64,000 nucleotides of DNA from Grammothele lineata (lineage: Eukaryota > Basidiomycota > Agaricomycetes > Polyporales > Polyporaceae), in assembly GCA_002150815.3 (NCBI GenBank), contig NDFF03000038.1:124001-188000 (forward strand), read 5' to 3'. Of the stretch, positions 34,570 through 46,554 are shown in pieces (positions within the stretch are counted from its first letter, which is position 1; every line of letters begins with the position of its first letter). The position numbers were made by a program, and so were the translations under genes. The notes below the pieces were generated by a model. The model searched no databases and was not told the DNA's origin. It worked only from the letters and a program-made list of their open reading frames with translations.

Positions 34570-35722
34570 ATGTCCACTAGGATGACCAGAAAGCGTGCCA
34601 GACTGGAAGCGGAGCGAAGTCAAGATTCAGCAACTGAAGACGACTCCGCGGCTTCAGCAACCGGTAGCGGAGATGTGGATGCGACTGGCCGCAGTGGGAT
34701 AGAAGGTGCAGAACACGACAACGAGTTCTGGTACGACGATGGGAGCATCTACCTTATAGCTGGGAAGGTCGCTTTCAAGGTGTACAAAGGGCCGCTCGTC
34801 GAGCACTCTCCCGTCTTCGTCGATATGCTCTCGTTTCCGCAGCCCGCCGTCGCGACCGAGTCCTCGGAACCCCATCCAGTCGTCCGGCTTCCGGACTCGC
34901 CGCAAGATTTACGACATTTCTTGAGGGCACTGATGCCTAGCAAGCAACTCAAGTAAGCGTTGGTTTCAACATTTTCCCCGGGCACGTTCCCGTGTCGATA
35001 GCGTACTGATCTGCATAGTCGATGATGTTAGGTTGTTCCAAGCCCCCATGCCCTCTCTATTTGAGCTTTCCGCCTGGGTGCGCCTCGGACACAAGTACCA
35101 GGTCGACACACTCGTCCAACAATCGCTCAGCCACTTCCGCACCATGTACCCCAAGACGCTCGACACGTACCTCAAGTACAAACCAAAGCCTCCACTCTTC
35201 TTCGCCATCCACGCCATCCGTCTCGCCCGCCTCACCGGCGCGTACGATATCCTCCCCGTCGCGTTCATGGACTGCTGCTGCGCGGGCGGTAACATCGTCC
35301 GCGGCTTCCACCTCGAGGACGGTACCATCGACCACCTCGACCCGGACGACCTCGCGCTCTGCTTCGCCGCGCAGAGACGACTGTGCGAAGCGCGGACACG
35401 CGCGTCGCTCCGGTACTTCGATATTTGTCCCCCTCCCGAATGCGTGTATCGCAGGTCGTCGTCATGCAGGGACGACGCCAACATCTCAAACTTGTGGAAA
35501 GCTCTCGTCAGCGGCCACATTCCTAGCCTATGTTCATCTGATCTCTTTGAATCCTGGATGCCTGTAATCAGGGAGCGCGCACCCGATATGTGCGACGTAT
35601 GCCGAAAGATGTTCAAAGTCCAAGAGGATGAGTTAATGCGAAAGCTCTGGGCTCGGCTACCAGCCCTCGTTGGGATACCTGTAGCCGGCTGGGGGGCGAA
35701 AGGGGGCACAGTGAGGGCGTAG
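34570..35722 (+). CDS. BTB/POZ domain protein, subfamily A
   Basis: Exons 34570-34952 and 35032-35722 with the shared phase-2 intron give 357 residues. It is the closest sister of the gene at 25812: basic start (RMTRKRARLE), EFWYDDGSIYLIAGKVAFKV, EHSPVFVDMLSFPQPAV, LPDSPQDLRHFLRALMPSKQ, then WVRLGHKYQVDTLVQQSLSH and IRLARLTGAYDILPVAFMDC. The acidic run of its sister is absent. Tail: APDMCDVCRKMF and LWARLPALVGIPVAGWG. Divergent from the BTB pseudogene to the left and convergent with the next copy, whose stop lies only about 60 bases away. Confidence 0.85.
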
Positions 35723-35782
35723 TAGTTATCGATTATACAGATCCGGCCGAGGAACGAAGTACATGTAGATACGCACTGCTCG

Positions 35783-36848
35783 CTATGCACTACTGGCATC
35801 TTCATCCCAGCCCTCCACTGTCAAATCGAAGAATTCCGGCAACCGCTTCCAGATCTTCCTTCGCTCGATCTTGTCCCGAGGAACTAACCCGTCTCTACAG
35901 ACATCACAAAGGCTATAGTTGACCTCGTTCCCATAAACGAGGCTATCCCATGTTTCCAGAATGTGCGGTGGTGTCACTTCATCGTTCAGCGCAGCCTCGC
36001 ACCGAATGTCCTCGAACTCTTGTGCACAAGTTTCAGGAGTCCCACAACCAAGGGGCAGAGGAACATTGAAGATGCGAAATGGAAGCGCAACCGCCGCTCG
36101 GCCGAGCCTCTGTTGACCATTGATGCATCTTCGCAGGTCGTCCGGGGAAAGGCGCTCTACAGTTGAGTCTTCACGTACGTAGCCATCGACTAACGTATCC
36201 GTGGAGGCGCAGCACTCGTAGAAGGCGTAGGGGAGGATGGAGGGCTTGTCGAGGAGCCGCGCGAGGTTGATCACACCGACCCACCAGCCATCTCTCCTCT
36301 CCAAATCGAACGGCAGGGAGTTGAATCTGTGTCGCTGACCATCCCACACGGAGAAGCGAGTGGTGCAGAGCATCTGGATAGGAGCGAAGGCTTGCTGGAG
36401 CGCGCTGTCCACGTTGTACTTGTGTGAGAGACGGATGATGGCGGAGAGCTGGTCGAACGTGAACTTCGGACGCTCTTCGAAGATCCTGCGGACAGCTCCC
36501 GTAAACAGCCGAGCGGCAGCAACGAGTAACGCACCTTATTGTTGTCCGAGAGACAATCGCCCGCAGGAAGTGGCGCATGTCCTCGGGCGAGTCCGACAGA
36601 CGCACCACCGGGCACCCCTCGTAAGTCTCTCCGGCGTCCGGGCTTGCCGTGGCGAGCATGTCGGCGAAGACGGTAGACTGCGAAGCCAGCAGAACGCGGT
36701 AGACGCGAAACCCGACATTCTTGCAGACGAGGACTATGCTTCCATCTTCCAACCAAAACTCCTCGTCGCGTTCCAGAGAGGTCGGCTGAGATGATGGCAC
36801 CTGAGAGGTGCTGGAGGTGCGAGCACGTTTTGTCGGGGGCCCTTCCAT
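35783..36848 (-). CDS. BTB/POZ domain protein, subfamily B
   Basis: Exons 36848-36535 and 36485-35783 (phase 2) give 338 residues. Start is basic (PPTKRARTSS). BTB part: EFWLEDGSIVLVCKNVGFRV, QSTVFADMLATASPDAGET, LSDSPEDMRHFLRA. Exon 2: IFEERPKFTFDQLSAIIRLS, GVINLARLLDKPSILPYAFY, DDLRRCINGQQRLGR. Tail: C-x5-C (GCGTPETCAQ), then CDVCRDGLVPRDKIERRKIW and LPEFFDLTVEGWD. Its intron is 49 bases, among the shortest here. Tail to tail with the subfamily A copy at 34570. Confidence 0.85.
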
Positions 36849-39259
36849 TGGTGTGAGACGCGCAACAGGTCAAACAGTGGACAGGGAACGCGGTGGGGAG
36901 AGGATGAGATGTATAACGTCGAACGTCGTGCGTGAACAAGTCTTATATGAAGTCTTATTCACCGCTGCCACCAGCGCCTGTTAAGAGACTGTAGAAACAC
37001 TGTAAGTCCGGTTATAAAGGGACTATTGTTGCCTTGTAGTCTAACCCTAACCATACGATAGACGGTGCATGTCTTCGCAACACAAATCCTCACAGCGCTA
37101 TCGATCTTCGTTCTTTTCCTCCTGACAATCATCACTGTTCTCATACACGACTCTCCGTTCGGCTCGATGGTAGATTGATTGCGCCCTTAGAACGTATAAC
37201 ATGTAGGCAGGTAACTCGAGTCTTGCGCTCAGAGCATCTCAGCCTTCCCCGCACGACTCGTCGGACGTTGAGTCGCCCTCAAGTTGTATAGCTGACGTGG
37301 CATGCTCTGCAAACGGAAAGTGAAAGCTTTTCCCATGGTCTCTTGCTCTCATCGGTACGTACTTTTACGCTTATTTTCCGCTCACGCACGACCAAATGGT
37401 TGATCAACCTTGGTAGCAATGGTCAAGCATTTCCTACGGGAGTTTGCTCGCTGTGACCACGTACGGCTTCGATATCACCAAGTTACAAAACGTGCGAGCC
37501 CTTCTGTGCGTGTTCCTCGCACAACGCCGTAATTCCTTCCTAGAAGCTGTTCTGAACGCAGAAGCTGACGCCTGCGATCTAGGCACAACCGCTGAACTTT
37601 CAAACTCTTACGAGATTGCGCTCATTCTGTGGTACGTACGAAGCCTCCTGCATTTTCTGCTCGACACTTGCATGTCGGACAGGGCCGTGCGACGCAGAAG
37701 TTTGCAGAACATTTGGGCGCGCAGTGGATCACACCTCGCGCGTTCCGGTCGGCAATCGGACTTACAATGCTCCCCTCAGAAATTCTCCACGTCTAGTTTG
37801 CCCAGTCGCCGTCGCGTAATGGCGGGTGCCTAAGAAGCACAGACTGAGACGAGGGTATGTAGGATGACGATCTCGGTTCTACTACCCCCTATGATTACCG
37901 GCCAGCCCTCGGAGGCGGGTGCAGACGACGGCGCAGGCGCAGGCGACAACTATCCAAGACTCCATTGTAAGTTCCAACTTCCGGGTGCGTATGTTCCCAT
38001 GCTGATGTCAGGATATGGACAGCGTGTCATCGTGGCACTTCGGATGAGCTGCGCGCAAAGTTCTCAGATGGACGCCCAGTCGCCAGCTCGGCTAAGCGGC
38101 GGCCATGCACGCTATTCGTGTCTTCCATCTGGCCTTGGGATGGTTGAGTCGTTAGCGACTGTCTAGCTGATCGTAGCACCACGTCAGGCAGCTTTTGCAA
38201 GACGTCAGCCTGACAGTTGGGGCATGCGATCGTGACAGCGCTCGAACATGTAATGCTCCCGCATTACGGCTGGATGCAGCCATTCGTGTGAACACGGCGC
38301 TCACATGAGGTGCGTTCGGCTAGCAATTCCTCGCTATGTCATCGCCATGTGCGCACCGGGTACTCACTCAGTCCCAGCTCCACCGCTCTGTCTCCTTCTC
38401 TTCATTTACTCCGAGAATTAAACCGTCAGCTTCTGCACGCCTATCTTTGTTAGCTCGTCCGCGCGGATCCGTCAGTCGTAGAGTGCTTCTCGCTCGTGAC
38501 GAGACGTATTTCGGTCGCGATGAGGCAAGAGCAAGTGATGGAAGAAGCGCGAAGTGATCATATGCTGCAAGCACAGGTGAGCGCGGGCTAGGAAGAACAT
38601 TTGGCTGATGCCACGAGCTTCTTCCGCGTTGACGACATAGTAACTGACGGGAGAGCACAGGTCCGACGGCGAACTCGGATTGCAAGACAGTCTGTGCCTC
38701 ACGACGTCTTGGATCAGGAGAAGGTATGTATGGCGAAGACTGCAAGCTCATTCTTATAAGGAACCCGCTGATATTCGGTCTTTCAGCGCGCCCAAGGAAG
38801 CCGCCGGACATTGAGGTTCTCGACCGGGACCGACCGTGGTGTATCATTTTCCCAAAGCCGCTCAAGGCAGCGATTTGATTAGTCTACGATAGGACAGCTT
38901 TCATCACGGCGGTGAGAAGCGCACCGTCTCGTAGGCTCCACGCACTCTCCCAGATCTTCTCGCGCGCCACCGCACTCGATCTACCCGAGGGAGGAAACAA
39001 CTGCGTGAGGTTACGCGCAGTCGCGGCTGAACCCGACGACTCGACAGCACGGGCCCCCGATCTCGTCGCCTACCGGCATCAGCACGGAACCCAGTCCATG
39101 CCGTGGCATCAGTCAGAAGCTGCAGCTCTCGGTCTCGAAAGTGCGGTGTCATGGGATTCTCATGGCTTACATGGCTCTTATACCCCGCGTGCGGGGGTGA
39201 CCGGCTGCCCTTGCTGAGATACCCTTCAACTCCCCCACAGTTTCTCGCCCGTCGACACA
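36849..39259. other. 2.4 kb without a convincing gene
   Basis: Open frames at 37444-37833, 37864-38166 (plus) and 38368-38865 (minus) lack fitting splice signals, conserved motifs or coding-like codon bias. They may be chance frames in GC-rich DNA or remnants too old to recognise. Confidence 0.35.
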
Positions 39260-40727
39260 ATGGGCGCTGCCGACGCTTTTCCGTTACCCAGGGCCGAGGT
39301 ACGTTTGGATCACCCTCCGGCATCGTGAGATGGATGTAGGCTCATCGAACCCGCTTCCTCTTCTCAGCTCGTCTCGCTCTTCCTGGAATCTCTTCTTTTT
39401 GGCGCCTTTACCATTCTCTTCTTCATTTCGGTATGGATTCTCATGTATCGGGGTGCGCGACATCGTTCGCCGGTGCGCAAATGGATGTTCGCGACCGCGA
39501 CCATCATGTTCGTCCTCTCAATAGCGGTGCGTCCAATCTCATCAAGTCCCCACGAAAATGCTCAACTTTCCTGCCGATAGCACATGGCCTTCGACGTTCA
39601 ACGGGCTCTTGACGGTTTTGTCACGCATGGCGGCACGCCGACGGGGACGCTAGACTTCTACAGTCGATTGAGCAATCCAACGCACGTCATTAAGTCAATT
39701 ATCTATATCACGCAGACAGTAGTAGGCGACAGTTTCGTGGTATGTCTCCTTCCTTTACTCATTCGTAAGTGTAGGTTATCCATGCTCCACGTGCTTGCAG
39801 ACATATCGCTTGTATGTCGTCTGGAATCGGGCATGGCAGGTGCTGGTTTTGCCTGTCGGCCTCCTGCTTGGAACGGCGAGTAAGTAACCTGCTGCCTGCT
39901 CCCATAGCGGTACTAACGCAACCTTGATCGCGCAGTCGCGGGATACGGCGTGTGCTACGAGCTCACACAGGTCAAGGGTGTCGGTGCGATCTTCGAAGGC
40001 AACCTCGCGCCCTGGATCACTTCCTTCTTTTCTCTCTCCCTCACGACCAACGTCCTAGCGACGCGTGCGTACAGCCTTTCCCTTCTTCGACGTCCCCGCA
40101 TTATGAATTTCCCTGACCTTGTGACCCCTTCTCTGCAGTTATGATCACCGGTCGCATCATCTACTCCAATCACGCCGTGAAGAAATACCGCGCAGGGTAC
40201 GCTGCGCTGACGCATTGGGGCGTCGTCGAGACTATTGTCCAATCCGCCGCAATATACTCCGCTGCGCTGATCTCCCTGCTCGCGACGTACGTCTCGGGCT
40301 CGAACGCCCAGTACGTCTGTCTCGATGCGCTCCAGCCCATCATCGTACGTACCACTCTTCCGTCACCCTCTGCGCTCGGGCGTATCCGGCAGTTAGTTCT
40401 CGTGCTGATGCGCCTTTCCTTCCGGGACACTTCGGAACCTTATTTGTGTGCTCTGTCAAACAGGGGATCGTCTTTACACTAATCATCATCCGCGTCGGAC
40501 TGAGCGAAGTCACGGGCGAGTCGTCGCGGACACATTCGCGCGGCCGGTACCCCACGGCAGCTGCGGACGCTCGAGTCCCGCCATCCCGCGCGGCTGTCGC
40601 GATAAACGTGTCAGTCTCGCGCACGCACGACCGACCGAGCTTCGAGGAGTACCATCGCAAGGAGTCGCCAGACCTCGAGAGTGCGCCAGACGAGTCGCCG
40701 TCGTATCTTGAACTCCAAGAGCGCTGA
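39260..40727 (+). CDS. Basidiomycete seven-pass membrane protein of unknown function
   Basis: Seven exons fit in phase: 39260-39298, 39368-39526, 39581-39739, 39801-39879, 39936-40064, 40139-40344 and 40464-40727, giving 344 residues. About seven hydrophobic segments are visible, including LFGAFTILFFISVWILMY, MFATATIMFVLSIAHMAF, VLVLPVGLLLG and SAALISLLATYV. Conserved family features are YITQTVVGDSFVTYRLYVVW (third segment), the cytoplasm-side R.W motif, and a Ser/Glu-rich C-terminal tail with SFEEYHRKESPDLES. Proteins of this architecture are numerous in mushrooms and are of unknown function; a sensor or receptor role is only a guess. A paralogue lies at 47648-49303. Confidence 0.8.
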
Positions 40728-41204
40728 CCTGAAGGTGATGGAAGCTACCTCGCAGGAAAAACCGGAGCATGTATGGGCTTGTAAGTTGGCGCAGTGTACT
40801 GAAGTTATTATGTATGTGTTCGATCGGACAGGAGCTATGTTGTCTAGTAGATGTATTTGTGGCGCTCCTCCGGGTCGGCACGTTCAGTTATTCACTAATT
40901 CTAACGGGAAAGCGAATGGTTTGCGCAGAATCAGCCTCGTTCCGGGTGATTTCATGACAGCAATGTATTGGAGAGGGTATAACTCGAATCACGTCAGTCA
41001 GATAGAGTACATGTAGTAAGATAGATGAACGTCAACTGAACAATGCGGGGTTGAGAGGTGCTAAGTGATGGCCATTACTCAGGGTACCATACGGCACACA
41101 GAAACCTTGAGGACAACACCCGCGTCTGGTATCCTGACTCTGAAGGGACCTATGAGCTCCACTGGAAAACGCTCTACCCGGAATACCACGCTCACCAGTC
41201 AAGT
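40728..41204. other. Intergenic stretch between convergent genes
   Basis: Contains the 3' flanks of the membrane protein gene and of the next BTB gene. No gene seen. Confidence 0.4.
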
Positions 41205-42347
41205 CTACGGTGCAGCATCGGCCGCAATCAGGGCTTGGTCTTTCCATCCCTCCACATCGACAGATACTCCCAGCAGCTGCGGCAGGCGGTCGAACATTGC
41301 GCGCCTTTCGGCCGTGTTGCGAGCCTCGATCGCCTTGAAGCAGTTGGGACAAATCTTCGGGAACCCCTCGCGCAGGATCGGCATGAACGACTGGAAGATG
41401 TTGTGCGTGTACAGTCCTGGGATAGCTCCCTGTACCGCCTGGATGCAGATGGTTGCCAGCTTCGTTTGATCCAGGCTGGGGCCTCTGGGTGAACTGCGCT
41501 GGCACTGGGCGTTGAGTGAGGGATCGGCGTTGGGGTCGAAGATCCGTCCACCGGCTTGGACCCGAGCGGCGACGAGAGACGACTGCGCAGCGAAGCACCG
41601 GGCAAGGTCTGCGGCGCCAAGGTACTCGCGCGCGCCGTCTTCTTTGGCGAAGCCGCTCAGAACGGCGGGCCCTAGTCGGCAGCAGTCGAGAAGAGCGTAG
41701 GGGAGGAGGGCGTCTGCACCCGTCAGACGGGCGAGGTTGACGACGCCGATGGAGAGAGGGAGTTCGTACGCTACCTCGTCGTGCGCGTGACCTGCATCGT
41801 AGTTGGACGGTCCGGGATAGAGCCTAGAGAGATAATTGGTCCCCTCCTTCACCAGGCGTTCGATTTGGTATTTGTGACCAAGGCGGATACGCGCTGACAC
41901 GGCATAGAAAGGGATTTTACTCGACTTATAGAAGGGTCTGTCGAGTATGAGCCTTTCCCGTAGGGATTAAGCGTGTATTAGGACTCACTGGATTTGTTTG
42001 CTAGGCATCAGAACTCGCAACAAATGCCTCAGGTCAACCGCTGAGTCTGGGAGGCGAATAATAGGGGGCGACACATTTGACGACGGGAGAGGAGGTGCTG
42101 CGGGCTGTGGGAGAGAGAGCATGTCTCTGAAGATAGGGGAATGGTCTACGAGCGGGCCTTTGTAGACCTTGAACGCGATGCTGGATGCGACGAGGACGAT
42201 GCTGCCGTCATCGTACCAAAATTCTTCGTCTCTAGCCAGGCCTTCAAGCTCGTCTCTGACCGTCTCAGGGGCTACTTCCACCTTTACTGTCGTCTCCTTT
42301 GCCTCCTCTTCATGCCGGGCTCGCTTTCTCGGGGTGATTGCCGACAT
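41205..42347 (-). CDS. BTB/POZ domain protein, subfamily A
   Basis: Exons 42347-41989 and 41919-41205 (phase 2) give 357 residues. Start is basic (TPRKRARHEE). BTB part: EFWYDDGSIVLVASSIAFKV, DHSPIFRDMLSLPQPAAP, LPDSAVDLRHLLRVLMPSKQ. Exon 2: ARIRLGHKYQIERLVKEG, GVVNLARLTGADALLPYALL, LARCFAAQSSLVAARVQAGG. Tail: CPNCFKAIEARNTAERRAMF then LPQLLGVSVDVEGW. The C-x5-C found in subfamily B is reduced to a single Cys. Most like the copy at 50823-51948. Confidence 0.85.
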
Positions 42348-43414
42348 AGACTCGAAATGGGGTTAACTCGGTCTCGCCGGCGGACTCGTCGAGTGGCAGT
42401 ATGAACAGTGAAAAGGCGAAGAATGGGGCAGGGCTACGCGTGAGGGATAATGGTATCACGAAACGAGCGGGTGCCAGAGATGTCCCCTCTCGAATCGAGC
42501 GTGGTCAGCGATCGCGAACTGGTCCCCATCGGGCCGATTCCGTCTCGGCCGGGCAAATATATTGAACGCCGGGCGTTAGACACGGAGATACCGCTTCAGA
42601 TGTATAGCCGATGGCACTGACTCTTCCCGGGGCCGCCGGTAATACCACCATCGCCCTATTGTTCATGCGCTGCAATGATGAAGCAGTCCTCTCTTCAGGT
42701 AAATGCAAGTAGATCGACTTTGCGTCGAGTGCGCGCGCGAAACGCGCAAACCAACTCTACCATAGAGTACCGACTCGGACCCGATCGTCCAAAGTTTGAC
42801 CAGCTGTTTTTCCCGGTTAGCTTATCTCTTCCTACTTGGTCCGAACGCACGTCATCTGCCAGTATCCATCAAACCCGCATCTTATAGCTTGCATACGTAG
42901 GAGAACCGGTCGATTCGGGTCGAACTTCTTGTCACAGCCCGTCCTTACATCTAGATGGCTGACTGGCTTCACTGAATTAACGTAAAGCACGTAAAGTAGA
43001 ATCGCGTCTAACGCGGTGTGCATCTCGGTGCGTTCCTTACGAGTGGAAGCATTGCGCGAGCGCGATCACATCATCAAAATGAGTGCGGGGTGCGATGATT
43101 ACCATGACGTACTGTATGATACCCCACCCATGCCAAACAGTGTGATTGAGTGGCAGGTCGTCGGATGAATGTCGACGTCGCTCCAATTATGAAGCAAGCC
43201 TTGTGCGTCATACCGTGCTGCAAGGGCTATGTGCGGCCTGCGCACAAGCTCACGCACGATACGCGGAAGAATTTGATCGAAAAGGAGGCGTTTGTGGTAG
43301 TGGTCGCAATTACATGAAGTACGAAGACTATCCAGCGCGATACAAACCCCGAGGAGAAGGCGAGAAGACGTCAGCATGAGGAAGAAGGCATTGCATGAGA
43401 CTCACAGGACTAAC
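42348..43414. other. 1.1 kb intergenic stretch
   Basis: Upstream of one BTB gene and downstream of another. A short frame near 42790 reads RPKFDQLFF, like the start of BTB exon 2, but is too short to call a relic. No gene supported. Confidence 0.35.
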
Positions 43415-44512
43415 TCAATTGCCTAGGCCAACCGGGGACCCGAATAAATGCCAGTGCTTCACGCGAAGATCGAAGATCTGGGGAAGCCGCCACCAAATCA
43501 TGTTGCGCTCGTGCTCGTCGCGCTCTATCATAAACTTGATGCAAGCTTCGCAGAGCTCGAGGTCGGCGCCTTTTTCCCTGATAGTGTCGGACCAGCTCTC
43601 CAGGAGTCCCATCTGGGTGCCAAACTCTTCGACATCGCAGAGGATTTCAGTCATAGCGGAGGTACATTCTGTCATGTCGGTACAGCTGTCGCCGGTGCGG
43701 GGAGCAAAGATGCTGAGGCGTAAAGTCGTCGCCAAACCAACGAGCTTCACGGTACCAGTCATGCATCGCTTGATATCCTCTTCGCTGAGACGTACGACGG
43801 AGCCATCACTGCGCTTCCATCCGTCCAGGAGGGCACCACCCCACCGATATGCGAGATAGAACGCGGAGGGTAGAATCTGGGGAGTGTCCGTGAGGCGCGC
43901 GAGAGTGATTACGCCGATTGGATTGCACATGGTGATGAAGCGGTCGTTGGGGTCGTCGCAGAAGTCGTTCCACCTTTCCAGACTGCAGTCGAAATACCGT
44001 TTGAGCTGTTCCAGTCCGTCCCGCTCTACACGTTCGATCTGATACTTGTGCGCGAGGTGAACGGCCGCGAAGAGCTGGTCGAGAGGCGTAGAGCCACTCG
44101 TCTGAGGACTGTCCAGAGTTGGAATGTCATCTCTATGTCAATGGACGGGAAAGGCGAGAAAGCAGAGTACCCACGTCCGATTGGTCATGGGGAGCAAGAC
44201 GCGGAGTAGGTGCAGGAGGTCTTCGGGGGAGTCTGAAAGACGGACGACTGGGCAGCCATCGAAGGCCTCGTCCGTCGTCGGAGATGCACACGCAAACATA
44301 TCCTGGAAGACAGTTGACTGCGCTGCCAAGAGGCCGCAGTAGACGCGAAACGCGACGTCTCGAGCGACAAGGACGAGGTTGCCATCCTCGAGCCAGAACT
44401 CTTCAGAGCGCTTGATGTCGCCTTGCATGGGTGGTTCGCTAGAGGGGGCCGCCTCCGGTGTAGAGTCGGAGTCGATGCGGGTGCGTTTCAGAGGGCGCGC
44501 GTCGGTGGCCAT
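43415..44512 (-). CDS. BTB/POZ domain protein, subfamily B
   Basis: Exons 44512-44175 and 44108-43415 (phase 2) give 343 residues. Start: RPLKRTRIDS. BTB part: EFWLEDGNLVLVARDVAFRV, QSTVFQDMFACASPTTDE, LSDSPEDLLHLLRVLLPMTN. Exon 2: PLDQLFAAVHLAHKYQIERV, VITLARLTDTPQILPSAFYL, EDIKRCMTGTVKLVG. Tail: C-x5-C (SCTDMTECTS), then CEACIKFMIERDEHERNMIW and LPQIFDLRVKHW. It is a very close tandem sister of the next copy (45134-46207), including its upstream region. The exon-1 donor is GTGGGT. Confidence 0.85.
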
Positions 44513-44744
44513 GCTGCTTGGACGTGTTGAGTGCTATTGAGTGATGTGATGGAAGATGGTGAGCGTCGAGAGTGGAGGCAGTGCCAGCACAGCGCCTAGA
44601 CACGGAGCGGTGACAAGTGACGATGCACGTGAGCGTGGCGCGGCCGTGACTGGACGCGTTTTTCGAGTCACGAAGGGCGGCGAGCGCGAGATTTCCTGCT
44701 TTCCTGCTTCTCTTCCTTCCCACTAGATCAGATATTTCTAGCCA
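44513..44744. promoter_or_regulatory. Divergent BTB promoter region, duplicated at 46208-46530
   Basis: This stretch between a minus BTB gene and a plus BTB fragment resembles the stretch upstream of the next BTB gene: TGCTTG.ACG.GTTGA at the start, GCACGTGAGCGT and CGCGTT...TCAGTCACGAA-type segments further out. The shared CACGTGAGCG (44627-44636; 46444-46453) contains an E-box-like CACGTG. Function is inferred only from conservation and position. Confidence 0.4.
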
Positions 44745-44918
44745 ATGTCTGCACTAACATCTACAAAAAGACTCCGTGCCGCAGAACCAGCAGCAAGTGA
44801 AGATCGTGGGTGAATAAGGGATGAGGAGTTCTGGCACGAAGACGGCAATATCGCCCTCATTGCGTGCAATGTCGAGTTTCACGCCTACAAAGGCATTTAT
44901 GTGGCCTGTATGCGATGA
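44745..44918 (+). pseudogene. BTB/POZ fragment, N-terminal half of exon 1
   Basis: From ATG 44745 the frame reads KRLRAAEPAASEDRG, then TGA (44811-44813), then IRDEEFWHEDGNIALIACNV and ends at TGA 44916. EFW.EDGNI.LIA is the start of the BTB domain in this family. Only about 58 codons remain, and the break follows AYKG. It is divergent from the gene at 43415-44512. The internal TGA would be CGA (Arg) in an intact copy, again a C-to-T difference by inference. Confidence 0.75.
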
Positions 44919-45133
44919 TACTAACGCTGTGTGAGGGAGAGTAGAAGCACGGGACGCTGATGTAGACGAAAATACGACATGATTACGAAGTACGATATGA
45001 TCACGAAGGGTGCAAGTTTGACTAGACGAACAAACCACTGCAACGTATCAAGCCAGGAGAATATAAGTATAATCCGAGCCCATATTGAGAGAACGACAGG
45101 ACTAACCCAGACGCTCAACCATGGACGTGGCCG

Positions 45134-46207
45134 TCATCGTCCCCAGTCCTTGATAGGAACCTCAAAAGCACGGGGAAGACCCTTCCAAATGCAGCTGCGC
45201 TCGGCGAAGTCGCGCTGTAGCATTTCCCTTACGCAGGATTCGCAGAGACGGTAGTCGTCGGCTTTCATCCTGATTACGTCGTCCCAACTCTCAAGGAGAT
45301 CGTACCCGGGGTGGGTCTCGATATCGCAGAGGATGCTGGACATGGCAGAGGAACATTCTGTGACGTCGCTGCAGCCATCACTGACGTAAGGCACAAAGAT
45401 ACTCAGGCGCAAAGTGGACGCCTGGTTCATGAGTTTCGCGGCGCCGTTCATGCACCGTCTGAGGTCGGCCTGGGTGAGGTGTACGACAGAACCGTCTTCG
45501 CGCTTCCACCCGTCTAGGAGTCGTCCGCCACGTCTGGAGGCGAGGTAGAACGCGGAAGGCAGAAGTCGGGGAGTGTCGGTGAGGCGTGCGAGGGAGATTA
45601 GGCCGATCGGGTCGGAACTCTCGATAAAAGAGTCTTTATGGTCCTGACGGAGGCTAGTCCACTTTTCGAGGTTGCAGTCGAAATAACCTGCGAGGCGCTC
45701 GAGACCGTCTTGCTCTACATGCTCGATCTGATATTTGTGTGCGAGGTGCACAGCGGCATAGAGTTGATCGAAAGGCTTCGACTTGTTGGGCCGAGGGCTG
45801 ACCGAAGATGGGGGTGAGCGCCGCAGAAGATGGGCGGACGAGCGGCAAAGAACGAAAGATCTCACTCACGTCCGCTTGGTCTTGGGGAGTAAGACACGGA
45901 GTAGGTGCATCAGGTCTTCCGGGGAATCGGAGAGACGAACGACCGGACAGCCTTCCAAGGTCTCGTCCGTCGTTGGAGCGGCGGATGCGAACATGTCCTC
46001 GAAGACCTTCGACTGTGCCGCCAGAAGGCCTCGGTAGATGCGGAACGCGACGTCGCGAGTGACGAGGACAATGTTGCCGTCCTCGAGCCAGAACTCTTCG
46101 CACAGCTTGAGGTCGCTGAGCGGAAGCTGTTCGTTGGCGCGGGGTGTCTTTGGGACTGAGCTGGGTTCGGTGCGGGTGCGCTTCGCAGGGCGCGCGTTGG
46201 TTGCCAT
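45134..46207 (-). CDS. BTB/POZ domain protein, subfamily B
   Basis: Exons 46207-45870 and 45797-45134 (phase 2) give 333 residues. Start: RPAKRTRTEPS. BTB part: EFWLEDGNIVLVTRDVAFRI, QSKVFEDMFASAAPTTDE, LSDSPEDLMHLLRVLLPKTK. Exon 2: PFDQLYAAVHLAHKYQIEHV, LISLARLTDTPRLLPSAFYL, QADLRRCMNGAAKLMN. Tail: C-x5-C (GCSDVTECSS), CESCVREMLQRDFAERSCIW, LPRAFEVPIKDW. Exon 1 is exactly as long as that of its sister at 43415 (338 bases), while exon 2 is 30 bases shorter because the C-terminus ends earlier. Plus-strand BTB fragments flank it on both sides. Confidence 0.85.
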
Positions 46208-46554
46208 GCTGCTTGAACGCGTTGAATGTTATTGAATGATCTAATGAGAGGTGAGTGTCGAGATTGGAGACAGTACAAGCACAGCGTCCGGACCCCCGCG
46301 CAAGCGAATCGGCGCGGTGGGTGTATGGGCTACTGCTAGCGAGCGCGAAAGCGGAAGAGGAAGAGGAATGAGTGCCAGAGACGCTCGTTCTCTCCGTCAT
46401 TCGTCCCTCGTGACGCGTGATGGGCCTCAGCAGTGACGAGGGCACGTGAGCGTAGCGCATCCGTGACCTCACGCGTTCTTCAGTCACGAAAGGCGATAAG
46501 CACAAGTCTCTGGTTCAGTCTCCTGCTGTACTGCTCACGCAGGTAGCTCTGAAG

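Noticed and set aside
42780..42830. Short RPKFDQLFF frame as a BTB exon 2 relic
   Set aside because: Only nine residues agree, with no neighbouring family sequence.
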